64,000 bases of DNA. It comes from Coriaria nepalensis. Taxonomy: Eukaryota > Streptophyta > Magnoliopsida > Cucurbitales > Coriariaceae. Below, in pieces: positions 12,716 through 24,232 of the stretch (positions are counted from its first letter, which is position 1; every line of letters begins with the position of its first letter). The stretch is taken from contig CP114493.1 of the NCBI GenBank assembly GCA_027186245.1, positions 9,369,501 through 9,433,500 of the forward strand. The letters are read 5' to 3'. Both the position numbers and the translations under genes were made by a program. Under the pieces are notes generated by a model. It saw nothing but the letters and a program-made list of their open reading frames with translations, was not told the origin of the DNA and ran no database searches.

Positions 12716-14223
12716 TGATTAATTAGTGAATAAGAAATTGAATTTCAAAGTGTAACAATTGGAATGGTTTGGAGTGAAAAAATGAAGAAAAGTTTTATCT
12801 GACATTGAAAAGGAAGACAAATGAGAAAGTATTTATATAGAATTGTACATTTATTAATGGTAATAAAATATAAAATATAATGCTTACTCTTACGCGCGCT
12901 TATAAGGAAGTGTAAATCCGGACCAGATTGTCTAGCTCGTGTGCGCCTGCACCTGGGCGCGTCGAATGTCGGCCTAAAAATGACCCGGTATGCCTTGGCC
13001 CACTTTTTGTTTACTCCTCTTGCATTTTTTTTTCTTCTGCAAAAACGTATGAAGATGAAATTGTATAATTTAATTTTCGGTTTTATCAGATTTAAATATG
13101 TATTAAATTCATATTAAATTATCATTAATCTCATATCCCCTTATGAGCCTATAAATTGATAGGTTTCTTCTATTTGGAAACACATCGAGAAAATGAAATC
13201 TCTCTAAATTTTCATTCCCTCTAAAGTTTTAAGTTTTCAATGAGGTAGAGTTCAGATCATTTTTTGAGTTCACTGGAATAATATCGATGGTGCGTCCACT
13301 GTTATTCATCTTCATTGTATCATGATAGACAAACGTCGTTCCACCTTCAGCATCAATGTGATGGGACAATTTTATTTTAAGGAAATTGTTATATAAAATA
13401 TTTCAGTTTAATTCTCAATTTCTTACCTTTTTAATTTTAATTTTACATTCGATTATTTATTCAGTTTATAATATATTAAATATTATATTTTGTTATTATA
13501 AATTTTATTACGTGAATTATTTATATAAACTGTTCTAAATTTTTATTTTATATATTCTAATTTTATTTTTACTATTTATTATTGACATATTTTATTTGTT
13601 TTTATGTTTTATATAAATATATATTTATTTACTATTTTATTATTTATAAATTATATTTTTATTTATTATAATACTATTTGATGTAATTTATTTTAGTATA
13701 CTACTTCCTATTTTCTATTTCCTGTATATATATCCTACATATCTAACGTTAGAGAATAAGAATTAAAATGATATGGTGAACGCGTGAGAGTGAAGCTTCA
13801 GGAAGATAGAGTCGAAGAGAGTGAGAAATGGGTCTGCTTCTTTCTTTTTTAAGTCCAGCTAGTGGGATAAGTCAAGGAGAGAGGGAGAGAGAGAGAGAGG
13901 CGGTGGAGAGTAGAAAAATATTTTACATTTTATTATTATTATCTTATTTCTTTGACCATTTATTTTGACTTTTTGACTGAAACAAATTTCGGTTCTCACA
14001 AAACCATCCACTGCTTTCACGCTTGTTTGTATGCATACTAGCTCAGCTTCCTGAAACAAGTTCTCTTTTCTAAGCCCGACAATAGTGGTCATTACAAACG
14101 GATGCGTTATGCAAAAATTCTAGTCCGAATTTTAACAGTATATTTGACTCAATTAATTCTTACAAAATAAAATAATATGGTTGAAAGTTTTTTTCCTTTG
14201 GGTCGGAGCATGAAATACAGTTC
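12716..14223. other. AT-rich spacer, possibly with decayed LTR sequence
   Basis: No coding region is supported. 13130-13330 contains a CT/T-rich stretch ending in GGTGCGTCC that resembles the 3' part of a copia LTR, but I found no partner copy. 13878-13900 is a short GA-rich run. 13400-13720 is extremely AT-rich. Confidence 0.3.
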
Positions 14224-16324
14224 ATGATGCATTTACTAGGAACTCATTCTCAAACATTGCTCTATACAATCCATATGCACCAACATATCATTCACTTCAC
14301 AATGCCCTTTAACCAAGATGATCACTTTTGGGTATTAAACCTCCACGTTTCATATCATCAAATAGTTTTCTCGCTTCTTCTAGCTTCCCTTCTCTCTACA
14401 GTCCAAGAATCAAGCTGTTATATGTATTATGTCGGGTTGAATTCCTTTCTCTACCATCTCATTGTGCAAAGCAAATGCCTTATGAATAATTCCATATGTT
14501 ACATAACAATAAATCAGTGCGTAATATATTGCTCGGTCCGGAACCAGATTGATTTGTTACATTTCATTGAAAAGCCTCTCCACAACCTCCACTCCTTCCT
14601 TGCTGCACTCATTAATTAGTGAATGATAAGTCTTTATAGTAGGTTTGATCCCAAGCTTCTTCAAATTTTCGTATAACTAGAGGCACTTATGGGTATTTCC
14701 CACATTACAGTAACCAGAAATGAGAGTTATATGTGATCACATCAGGTATAAGACCGTTTTCTCTAATGCTTCGGCTTCACCTACCCTGCCTTTTTGGAGA
14801 GTCCATTAATGAGTGAATTGTATGTTACAAGTGTGGGACGCACGCCTTCTGCAACCATTTCATCGAAAAATCTAAACGCATCGTTCAACTTCCTGGCTGT
14901 TGAGCTACAGCCAATGAGCATATTGTATATTTGTGCATTTGGCAGAAGCCCTTTTTCCTGCCACATCATAAAACACTACTTGAGCTTATATAAGCTTCCC
15001 ATTTTTGCACAAACAATTTATGAGAGAACCATAGCTTACAACATTTGGCTTCAGCCCTCTGTTTTCCATTTCTTCTAGAAGCTCAAAGCATCTATGGAAG
15101 AGGCACCCCTGTCCAAACCCACCAATGAGGGTGTTATAAGTTTCCACACTAGGGCTAATTCCCTTCTCAACCATCTTCTTCACCCATTCTTCAGCCATAG
15201 CAACCTGCCTCATTTCACAAAATTTACTGATCAGTGCACTATATGTGATGCAATTTGGTTTGGTTCCTTGAATTTCCATCTTCTGAATGGTTGATATAGC
15301 TCCATTCATGTCTCCAGTTTGGTAATATACACTCACAATAGTGTTATACATCACCACATCCGGAACAAACCCATTTTCCATCAACTTCTTAAAAACCTCT
15401 TCAGCTTTAACAAGCCTTCCTTCTTCTTCGTTTGTTCCATTCTCTTCGCCTTACAAAACCCACTAAGCAATGAATTATAAGTTACAAGACTAGGTTCCAC
15501 ATTTTCTAGCTTCATCCTCTCTTTCAACCCAAAAGCTTTTTCCACTTCCCCATTCTTACAGTACCCGTCGATGAGTGTATTATGAGTAACCAAATTTGGT
15601 GCCAAATTTCTCTTAGACATTTCATCGAACTTCCTCTCTGCATCACTTATTCTCTTCTCTTTACACAAGCCACCAATCAACACATTATAAAACAAACGCA
15701 CTAGGACCAACCCCTCTCCCCTTCATGTAATCCATCAACAGCCCTCTTCATATCCCCTAACTTCACAGCACCCTAACGGCCTTACTGTAGGTCAACCGAT
15801 CAGGCCGAATTCCCAACTCAACAATCTCGGAAAATAAATTAAGAGTCTAATCATACTGTTTTAACGATACGAGAGACTCAAGCAACTTATTGAGTGAAGC
15901 TAATGAAGGAGGCATACCCTCTGTCATCATTAAATCAAAAAGCTCCAAAGCAAACAGCCAATAGCGTGTCGGAGAAGGTGGATTTCAGGAAGGGGGAAGA
16001 AAGTGAAAATACAGCGAAGTGATCGATGGGTGACGAAAATGGAGATTTTGATTGAACGAGGGATATAGTTAGCTTCTTGGCCGTCTCTGTTCGATTCTGT
16101 TGGAGTAGAATCCGGAGCTTTCGTACTTGTTCATGGCGATTCTGTTCATGGATGTCTGCTGGCTTGTTGCTTTGTACTGAAACTTGCGAGCTCTGAGCTT
16201 GATCGTCTATACTCTGCTGATAAGCGGCGGAGTCTGAACAGAAGCGAAGAGCTGGGGCAGCGTTAGCGGGTTTCTTCTGAGCCGACACGAGGAGTTGGGG
16301 AAGAAGACGAACGCGCCCCGCCAT
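14224..16324 (-). pseudogene. Decayed mitochondrial-type PPR protein gene (At5g12100-like)
   Basis: An intronless P-class pentatricopeptide-repeat gene whose intact relatives are organellar RNA-binding proteins. The start at 16324 opens a basic, mitochondrial-type leader followed by LRILLQQNRTETAKK, but the frame breaks near 15940. PPR repeats continue in shifted frames: YNVLIGGLCKEKRISDAERK and HNTLIDGYCKNGEVEKAF (15500-15700), TYNTLIGGFGQG (about 15130), PNVVSYGSLINCLCKNGKL (about 15000), and LVTYNSLINGLSKK (about 14790). Further decayed repeats read on, with internal stops, to about 14224. The order and length match a complete gene of about 700 codons, so this is an old full-length copy broken by several frameshifts and stops rather than a fragment. 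The resemblance to At5g12100 is from memory. Confidence 0.85.
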
Positions 16325-16594
16325 TACTGACTTACAAACTGTTTTGCGCGCGGCGATTATTTTAGTTTATCTAGTGTAGTTTTAACAGATCTTTGATTTT
16401 CCTAAGAAAATTTAGTGACTTACGTGGCACAATCTCCACCGTTACAACATGATGAAGATATTTTAATTTTTCATTAAATATTGTCCCTAATTTTACAGAT
16501 AAAGAACAACTAGATCATGAAATCTCTTTTACAGAATCGTTAAAGCAGTTAAAACAGTTACAGAAGCAACATTATAATACTCGGCCAAAATTAT

Positions 16595-17053
16595 TCAAAT
16601 TTTGATATTTGGATCGATCTCAACTCTAGCAACTCCTTCTCGATCCTCCACTACCTTAGGCACCTCCACCGCTCCGACCACCAGACCGGCCAACTCTTCT
16701 TCCTCCCCTTTCAGAATCCTCTGCTCCTGCTTTTCATCAACGTAATTCGGATCTCGTTCATCAATCGCCGCCGGCACGGGCTGCAACTCGGTCTCAACCA
16801 AATCATCCGGCCCCTCCCAGGTGTACTTTCCGCCGTGGCCGGACTTCGGCGGTGGCCTTCCGATTCCGATCCCGTCGACCGGGTGGCGATCTAGACGTTG
16901 GACGCCCTTGTCGATCAGTTTCTTCTCCACGTACTTTATGGTGTCTATGTTGTGAGTTGGTAGCTCCGCCTTCTCCACCCGTTTTCTTACCTCTTCGTCG
17001 CGGCTCACCGCTCTTATCGTCACCGTCTCCTTCTTGTCGTCGATTGGTTTCAT
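16595..17053 (-). CDS. Small conserved hydrophilic plant protein, function unknown
   Basis: A single exon encodes 152 residues, highly charged with many Lys, Glu and Asp and no membrane segment or signal peptide. Notable stretches are THNIDTIKYVEKKLIDKGVQ (residues about 33-52), RPPPKSGHGGKYTWEGP (about 66-82), AIDERDPNYVDEKQE and a repetitive acidic tail. I recall similar GKYTWEGP-containing proteins in plants but no proven function and name no family. A TATA box (TATATAAA, minus strand) lies at 17125-17132, 72-79 bases upstream of the ATG, and a CACGTG G-box at 17255-17260. This promoter layout and the hydrophilic composition would suit a stress- or ABA-responsive protein, which is inference only. 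The frame is intact. Confidence 0.8.
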   Translation of the reverse strand: MKPIDDKKETVTIRAVSRDEEVRKRVEKAELPTHNIDTIKYVEKKLIDKGVQRLDRHPVDGIGIGRPPPKSGHGGKYTWEGPDDLVETELQPVPAAIDERDPNYVDEKQEQRILKGEEEELAGLVVGAVEVPKVVEDREGVARVEIDPNIKI

Positions 17054-17124
17054 CTTGTTGCACAGTTTGATCGAATTGATCAGTTTAATCTCTTTGTGGT
17101 TGAATTAAGCGGCATGAATGGAGT

Positions 17125-17260
17125 TTTATATAGGAGGGAAATCGAAGAGCTTTGTGGAATTTCCGACAGTGAAGTAGTCTTAAGTAGAAGGTGCTGGAAA
17201 GATGTGTTGGGAGGATCGTGAAGCCGGCGAATTTTTTACTCTGGAAGTTTCTACCACGTG
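17125..17260 (-). promoter_or_regulatory. TATA box and G-box upstream of the hydrophilic protein gene
   Basis: On the minus strand TATATAAA occurs at 17125-17132 and the palindromic G-box CACGTG (in ACCACGTGA) at 17255-17260, about 200 bases before the start codon. G-boxes are bound by bZIP/bHLH factors in ABA, light and stress responses. Confidence 0.6.
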
Positions 17261-17689
17261 ATGAGCTATATAGCTGCCATGTCAAATGTCATATACACGT
17301 CCATAGTGAAAATTGAGACTACAACTCTGTTAAAGAATAGTCTGAACATGTTATAGTTATATCTCACGCAGTCTCAAAATTTAACATTAGTCTTACCAAT
17401 CAATTACATACATAACTTTACAACATGATACACATAGACCAATAGCCAATAGGTCTTGACTTGGAATCTAAACATATTCATATACGGATATCCTTTGGAA
17501 AACCATCCGTCTAATATCGAAAATAGTACTGATTCATGCAGCCTCACATAATGATGTACGAGTTTCAAGGGATGGAAGACTAAGAGTCGTGCATTTACCC
17601 CAATTCCAATTGTATCAATAAACCCACTTCAAGTCCAGTCTTCTGAATCCAAAATAGAGAAGAAGGTTAAAGAACAAAACACCGAATAA

Positions 17690-19157
17690 TGGAAGAAGAG
17701 AAAAACAAAGCAGCAATATCAGACGACTATTTCTCCAGTAACACCAGTAATTCTTGCATCGACATACTCGCTCAAGTATTACTCAACTTCTAAAGTGATG
17801 CTTGCGGATTTGGCTAAAGAAATAAAGGAAGTGATACTTACAGAAGCATCCAAGCGCCGATCTTCTGACCACTATATTTCTGTGCCTAGGGATGAGCAAA
17901 ACACATCTGACCCGATCCATCCAATTGATCGGATGAGAAAGCAATGAATGTAAATCGGATCGGACGGTCCGACAAAACCGGTAAAATATTGGGTCGGATC
18001 ACGGTCGGATTGCATCTCCGTCTGTGATCTGATTTTTCTTACTTCTTTTCTTTTAAGACCTTAACTTTACCCAGTTTTCCTTCCCACCCACATTTCTTAT
18101 TTTCCTTCTCCTCCCTTGCGCAGCTCAAGCTTCGGAGTTAGACCTCTCTCTTTCCTTCACTCTCTCTCTTCGCGAAAAATCCATGAAGAACCCCCTCGCC
18201 GGAGGTGATCTCTGCTTGTGGGTTTTTCTCTGCTTTTGGTAGTAATCTGCCATTACTGCTACGAGGAGTAGACATGGAAATAAAATCACATAAGGCAACT
18301 GCATCAATGGAGGCAATCAATTGAAGACCAATGGCTCTGCATAAATCAAGGAGCTAAATATCATGATTCATTCCTAATCAATATTTCGTTCAATACTTTA
18401 AAAACTATGTATAAATATATCATAATAATAGCGAATATTTGCAATTATATTCATTGCAATAATAATACCTTATTTGATAAATTCTTTGAAAAATCGAATA
18501 TTTTCTTCTCAAATATAAATAATTCTTCTATAATAATATTATTAAATAAGATGTTGTTAGTCTATTTGATATATATTTTTATTTCTGATTTAATAACTGG
18601 AATGTAATGAGAGAAGAGATAAGAAATAAAATATAAATCTCTCTCAAATATAATCATTAAATATGATATTACTTTATTTGATATATTGTTGATTCGTGGG
18701 TTTATACATGAAAGGAAACGGAAGAGGGAGAGAAGAGAAGAGAAGAGAGCGTTGGCTCATATGACCCGATTGATAATCCGACTGTTGCAAGTTCGGTCGG
18801 ATTTAGTCAAATGACACAATAAATCAAGCGGATGGGGTTTCGGTCGGACGAGAGTCGGGTCACGATTAACCCTATTTCTGCCTGATTACAAGGCTGACTT
18901 TGATGATGATGATGCTCTAGGTGGGTAGAAAAACATCATGTATTTGTTCCATGCATGCACGTAATGATCCTAACATGTGTTTGTGTGTGTATATATAGGT
19001 CCAAAGAGGGAGCTACGGGAATACTTGGATCAAGTTGCTGAAGCTAAAGATGTTCCGACATTTGTGAAAGAGCATCCATTTGGAGAGCCTGCAATTTCTC
19101 CTTACCACCTTGATTGGGATTTCTATTCCAACATTCTCAAGCACTACCGGAAGTAGA
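17690..19157 (+). pseudogene. Unidentified small gene disrupted by a transposon insertion
   Basis: A coding stretch reads LADLAKEIKEVILTEASKRR and HYISVP up to about 17886, is interrupted by about 1 kb of foreign DNA, and resumes as DYKADFDDDDAL at 18884-18922. A canonical intron (donor GTGGGT, acceptor TATATAG|GT at about 18998) joins it in phase to a last exon reading GPKRELREYLDQVAEAKDVP to the stop at 19155-19157. Codon phase is consistent across the intron and across the ends of the inserted element, which shows a real gene was hit. The 5' end is unclear: the ATG at 17690 is in another frame from this stretch. I do not recognise the family. The C-terminal part is acidic and soluble-looking with no membrane segment. 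Confidence 0.6.
17887..18874. mobile_element. Non-autonomous hAT-like element (~988 bp) inside an exon
   Basis: The insert starts TAGGGATGAGC and ends CCCTA, giving short hAT-type terminal inverted repeats. The flanks TTTCTGTGCC (left) and TTTCTGCC (right) look like a target-site duplication differing by a TG indel. Both ends are rich in CGGTCGGAT-like motifs and their complements (about 17940-18010 and 18780-18860), as in hAT subterminal repeats. The interior is AT-rich with a GA-rich patch near 18720-18755, and no transposase ORF is present. Removing it restores codon continuity of the host gene. Confidence 0.7.
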
Positions 19158-20592
19158 CTACTACTTTCATACTGAACCATAAGTTGATCTCTTTTGTGTT
19201 ACGGCACCCTATGGCTGTTTTGATGTTTCTGTTATCTGTAAGGGTTTCATCTTGTCTGTTTTTTTTATGGTTGTTTGTTGTTATTTTACTTTGCTTTGGG
19301 TCCGCCGTGAACTCTGCCTCGTGTTGTTTCGACGATGTGTCGTTCTTTGTTTCCCGTCTTTGATCTAATGAGTTAAGTAATGTGTTTAGTGATTGACCAA
19401 AACCGAATATTATTTCAAAAATTAGTCCTTAACCTTCTGCTCATATCTGAGCAGCTTACAAATTTCAAACTCTACATCATAAGTTGGACCGTAATCGAGA
19501 GATAAATCATGTGATTAATATACATAGTGGGTTAGTTGCTACAAAAACCTTGCTTCCTACGCCCACAAAAATCCATCTTCACTTACTCAAGAAAGGCATA
19601 TTACCTTCGAGTCAATGATAAAAAAGAACCAGTCTCAAATTTCAACAAGGCAAAACTCCTCTCTAGTCTCCACGTCGATTGGCCATTTGAACAAGTACAA
19701 ACAGTTTGTAAGCAGCTTGCAGGAGATAACGACGCGGCTGCTTCTCTTAGATTCCAATTCCAGCTCTTATCGTTGCTCTCTCTTCGACATCGGCAACATC
19801 ATTTTTATTTTTTAATTTGGTAATAATTATTCATCAGTAAGTAATATTCACAAGCATAATCTCCGACATCATTCAATCCGATTCTCCCTTAACCTTGTTT
19901 TGACCGGATTCTTGTTTCTATTCGCTGTCCACTGTATCTATTTCTGTGCGGCGCTTCTTTCTTTCTTCTTCTACTTCTTCCTCTTCTTTAGCTCCATGCT
20001 GAGATCTTCCTTATTCTACGGTAATTTCTCTCTCTCACAGGGTGGAGTCTGTGATCTAGTTGACTAGATTCGAGGGAGATTTGAGGGAAACCCACGCGCG
20101 TTTGGTATTCGAGAAAGTGAAGGAAAATTGAAAATGCTTTTGGATTAATTGACTGTAATGTCTGGAGGTAGGTATGGTTAATTGCATCAACCTCCACTTC
20201 CAGTTTGACTCTGAATTTTTTATTAGCTCTACAGCAGTTTGATTTTTGAAATTTCTTTCCTTTTCCCTTTCCCTTTGCTTGTTTGGCTAATTGTGCAGAG
20301 CGTGCTTCATTTGATTTTTGAAATTTCTTTCCCTTTGTTTGTTTGCCTAATTTGTCTTTTCCTCTGCTTTCTCGGAAACCAAACGGCGTCCTAGGGCTAG
20401 GATTTCACCTCCGGAAAAGCTGATTTTTGTCACTTACTAGAAATCAATGCTTGCTTTGCAATTTTTCGAGTTGGAGAGTTTCATGATCTAATCTGCGTTG
20501 AATTCTTAATTTTGTTCAGGAACTGAAGAAATCTTTTGAGCTAATTCAGACGGACTGTAAAGAATTTGAATTCAATTTCAGCAAGAAGCTCG
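19158..20592. other. Spacer plus 5' leader of the DUF668 gene
   Basis: 19158-19540 is a T-rich 3' flank of the disrupted gene. 19830-20592 looks like the CT-rich promoter and spliced leader of the following gene, with a plausible acceptor TTGTTCAG at about 20519. A 95-codon ORF at 19536 has no recognisable content. A 72-bp-period duplication lies at 20238-20352. Confidence 0.4.
20238..20352. repeat. Imperfect 72-bp tandem duplication in the leader of the DUF668 gene
   Basis: The 23-mer starting TTTGATTTTTGAAATTTCTT occurs at 20238 and again at 20310. Both copies are followed by CCCTTTG(C/T)TTGTTTG and a CTAATT-like end. The second copy has lost a short pyrimidine segment. Confidence 0.75.
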
Positions 20593-22176
20593 ATGGTGAG
20601 AGAGTCATGGTTAAGCACCTTCCGAAGAAAATCGCGGAAGGCTGCAGCGGAACCTGATAAGGCCGTGGTAGGAATTCTAACATACGAAATTGCAACCTTG
20701 ATGTCAAGGCTAGTTAAATTATGGCATTCTTTGTCTGATAAAGAGTTTAGTAAGGTAAAAGAGGATATCTCTAGCTTAGATGGAATAAAAAAGCTCATTT
20801 CAATCAGTGATTCCTACATTATGGAACTTGTACTGAAGGAGATAATTGAAAATTTGGGGTACTTAGCTTGTTCCACAGCTAAACTGGCAAATAAATGCAC
20901 TGACCCTGTCTTTCACCATTTCGAACGATTTGTTAAGGACCCCTCTAGGAATGATTTTGAATGGTTTGGGTGGGAATATAGATGGAAGAAAATGGAGAAG
21001 AAGGTGAAGAAAATGGAGAGACTTGTTGGAGTTACGACACAGTTGATCCAAGAACTTGAAGTACTAGCTGAGCTAGAACAAACTCTCAGAAGAATGCAGG
21101 TAAACCCGGATTTGGATCGGGTCAGAGTTCTTGAATTTCAGCAGAAGGTATTATGGCAGAGACAAGAAGTTGGAAATTTGAGAGCTATGTGTCCATGGAA
21201 TAGAACCTATGATTACATTGTCCGCCTTCTTATGAGGTCGATTTTCACGATAGTTGAAAGGATCAAGCTGGTTTTTGGACTTAATGTACTCTCTTCTTTG
21301 GAAGGAAATAACGGTAATCTACGGACAATCATTGCTCTTCCCCGCTCCCATTCGTTTTCAGCTCTTAGATCGTCTGTCCATCCAACGGAAAACAACATAT
21401 CTGGATTCTACTCCGGACCTCTTGGGAAGTCAACCGTAAATAGAAAACAACTCCCTTCGAAATCGAATCAATTGACTCATATTGGACTGTTGAAGGGATG
21501 CATAGACAGCAGAAAAGAATCTCATGTACTGAATAGCTGCCAACCAGTAAAAGACGAAACAAAGATATCTTCTCTTAGTTGCAGAAATGAAGGTAATTCT
21601 ATATCATTCTTCTTCAAGTCCAAGTATGGATTGTCAAGTGCACCCACTTCAACTCTAGGTAGTGCTGCATTAGCTCTTCACTATGCAAATGTGATTATAC
21701 TGATCGAGAAGCTAGCTTCAACCCCTCACTTGATTGGCCTTGATGCAAGAGAGGACTTGTACAATATGTTACCCACCACAATAAGAGCTACTCTAAGGGC
21801 CCGGCTTACATCTCAATTCAAAACCGTGACTTCATCGGCTTATGATGCTGCTCTTGCATCAGAATGGAGCCTCGTGATCATTCGGATTCTGGAATGGTTG
21901 TCTCCTCTTGCTCGTAATATGATCAAATGGCATTGTGAACGGACGATAGAGAAGCATCATGTGGTTAGCTGGACCCACGTGCTGCTCGTACAGACCCTTC
22001 ATTATGCGGATCAAGAGAAAACAGAAGCTGCCATTACGGACCTTCTTGTGGGTTTGAATTATATTTGTAAAAGCAGCGGAGAGCTTTACAGAAGAGATCA
22101 GCAAAAGAACACTGTTGGGTTCAGAGCTTATCATAATAACTTGTGCTATCAAAACGACATTTCTTTCTACGTTTAA
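20593..22176 (+). CDS. DUF3475/DUF668 protein (PSK-simulator-like family)
   Basis: A plant-specific family related to PSI1-type proteins, some linked to peptide-hormone growth signalling. No biochemical activity is established. The single coding exon gives 527 aa from the ATG at 20593 (MVRESWLSTFRRKS), preferred over the upstream in-frame TTG because it is a true ATG in good context. The N-terminal DUF3475 region contains VVGILTYEIATLMSRLVKLW and ISSLDGIKKLISISDSYIME (about residues 25-75). The middle part is charged with coiled-coil character (KKMEKKVKKMERLVG). The C-terminal DUF668 region contains LGSAALALHYANVIILIEKL, YNMLPTTIRATLRARL and EWSLVIIRILEWLSPLARNM, ending near the family-typical HTLHYADQEKTE-like segment. 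There is no transmembrane segment. The short length fits the At3g23160/At5g51670-type branch. Confidence 0.9.
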   Translation: MVRESWLSTFRRKSRKAAAEPDKAVVGILTYEIATLMSRLVKLWHSLSDKEFSKVKEDISSLDGIKKLISISDSYIMELVLKEIIENLGYLACSTAKLANKCTDPVFHHFERFVKDPSRNDFEWFGWEYRWKKMEKKVKKMERLVGVTTQLIQELEVLAELEQTLRRMQVNPDLDRVRVLEFQQKVLWQRQEVGNLRAMCPWNRTYDYIVRLLMRSIFTIVERIKLVFGLNVLSSLEGNNGNLRTIIALPRSHSFSALRSSVHPTENNISGFYSGPLGKSTVNRKQLPSKSNQLTHIGLLKGCIDSRKESHVLNSCQPVKDETKISSLSCRNEGNSISFFFKSKYGLSSAPTSTLGSAALALHYANVIILIEKLASTPHLIGLDAREDLYNMLPTTIRATLRARLTSQFKTVTSSAYDAALASEWSLVIIRILEWLSPLARNMIKWHCERTIEKHHVVSWTHVLLVQTLHYADQEKTEAAITDLLVGLNYICKSSGELYRRDQQKNTVGFRAYHNNLCYQNDISFYV

Positions 22177-22556
22177 ATTTCTTCAGACACGTGATCCAGG
22201 TGACCTTTTTCCATTGTTGTGGCCGCAATCTCGGAATCAGATCCATATTCTTTTTGAGGTTGGGGAATCTGAGATTCACTTTTGTCTGCAATTTGTTAAT
22301 ATACGAAGCTGTATTGTTTCTCACGTTATTTTTAATAATAATAATAATTTGTAATCGTATTATCAGATAAATTATTATTATTATCATAAATTAATTAAAA
22401 AAAATTATATCGCAAAATAATTACACTAAATATTTATTACGTCATATAATAAATCAGAAAACATTATTAGCAAGCATAGGACTCGTTAATACCAACCAAA
22501 ACAAAAAAGATTACATAAAATAATACATTTTCATGGTCTCCTCATTTTTTCTTTCA
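22177..22556. other. Convergent 3' spacer between the DUF668 and P450 genes
   Basis: This 380-base AT-rich stretch between two converging genes includes short ATT/ATA runs (about 22334-22390). No gene or RNA is visible. It probably holds both polyadenylation sites. Confidence 0.4.
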
Positions 22557-24180
22557 TCAACATTTCTTGGGTACTGCTACCAGTGGCTTAGACTTTCTCA
22601 TAGTAATGCCCAAAGTGTCGTTCATATCCATATTCTCTGAAGTAACTGTTTCCTCAAGTTTCCAATCAAATTCATGCAGCAAAGATCCCAACACCAAATG
22701 AAGTACCCTATGAGCCAACGGAATCCCTGCACAGATTCTCCGACCAGCTCCAAACGGAATATACTCATAACACTGCCCTTTATAATCAACCTTTGAACCA
22801 ATGAATCTTTCAGGCTTAAAGGACATGGGATCATCCCAAACCTCTGGGTCCCTTCCAATGGCCCAAGCATTAACCAAAAGTTGGGTATCTTTAGGGATGT
22901 TATAGCCCATGAAACATGTGTCTTTTACTGCCTTACGTGGTACTAGAAACGGAATTGGAGGATGTAACCTCAGCGTTTCTTTTACGACAGCCTGCAAGTA
23001 TGGAAGATTGTCTATGTCGCTCTCTTCTAGCTTTCTGTCCCGTCCGATGATGTTATGGAGTTCTGACTTTGTCTTGTTCATTGACTCTGGATTTAGTAAA
23101 AGCTCGGTCAACGCCCATTCCATACTACTGCTTGTAGTCTCTGTACCTGCCATGAATATTTCCTGCACCACATGGATTCAGTCAGCAGGAAGAAGAACGA
23201 GAACACAAAAAAAACTAATCGAGTGTATCCAAATGTACGTTCTCAGACGTGAGCTTGGATTTCTGGGCCCCGCTTACCAATATGAAAATATTAAGCTCCT
23301 TTTCCGAAAACTGATCGGGCTCGTCCTTACCGTTGCCTTCAAAATCAAGCAATATGTCCAAGAAATCCTTCCGTCTGATCTCTTGCTTAAACTTCCGTTC
23401 TTCCAAACGCTCCTTCACAAACGTCGACGCGATTTCTAACGCTTTTCCGAGATCTCTATCCATCTTCTTACCCAATCCTTGAGGGTCAAACCGTTTTAAC
23501 CAAGGGAAATAATCCGCCAGATTGGCATAACCTGACCACTCCATTAACCCCCTCATCGACCCGAAAAACTCCGACCCGACTTTGGATTTCGGATCCACTA
23601 TGTCCCTCGACAGCATGAGATTTCCGAGCAAATTAAACGTCATCAGAAAAACAAATCGACTCACCTGGATTCCACCACCTTTCTCTTCTTCCTCTTCGAT
23701 CCAAACCAACATGTCGTCCACGCATTTTAGACGAACTGACACCGTCTCGTTGATTCTCTTAACGACCAACATGTCGACCGCGAGCAGTCTTCTCAAAACG
23801 CGCCAATATGGGCCATAAGGGGCCAGAGCTAACGAGCCCTTGTGGTAATCATGGACTCGGCTAGTCTCGTTAATGGACCGCTCGACGAATGAGAGATCGT
23901 GGTTTCTGAACAGCTCGCCGGCGGCTGTGGCGGAAAGAACCACGACGGTGTTGACGTTGCCAAGTCTGAGCCAGATTACTGGGCCGTAGGTTTTGGCTAG
24001 CCCAGCTAAGGTTCTGTGGGGCATTGTTCCAAGATCCAGTAAGTTTCCCAAAATGGGCCATCCTCGTGGGCCAGGGGGAAATCCGGTCGAAGTATAAATT
24101 TTCCGGGTGAAGATAAGGAACAAGATTAATGACAACAGGCTCATCAGCCAAACAAAGGAATTTGAAAGTAGGAACTCCAT
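22557..24180 (-). CDS. Cytochrome P450, CYP76 family
   Basis: A heme-thiolate monooxygenase of the ER membrane. CYP76 enzymes often oxidise monoterpenols and other small molecules, but the substrate cannot be read here. Two exons (23278-24180 and 22557-23162) with the single phase-0 intron typical of A-type plant P450s encode 502 aa. An N-terminal anchor (residues about 7-25) is followed by the hinge PPGPRGWPILGN. The I-helix oxygen motif AGTETT is at about 306-311, ExxR in KETLRLHP at 363-366, the PERF motif follows, and the heme loop PFGAGRRICAG has its cysteine at about 445. All key residues are intact. Wording of the C-terminal half matches CYP76, and position next to PrxIIE and pyruvate kinase suggests the CYP76G1 counterpart, which is inference from synteny. 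Confidence 0.92.
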
Positions 24181-24230
24181 GATTGATCAGCTCAAAGAAT
24201 TCGTAGCAATATGAGTCGAATAGCAGCACA

Positions 24231-24232
<2 letters not shown>

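Noticed and set aside
13130..13330. Intact LTR of the copia element
   Set aside because: No matching second LTR, target duplication or TG...CA ends could be identified.
19536..19823. 95-codon ORF upstream of the DUF668 gene
   Set aside because: Composition is not gene-like and no known domain. The region more likely belongs to the leader or promoter.
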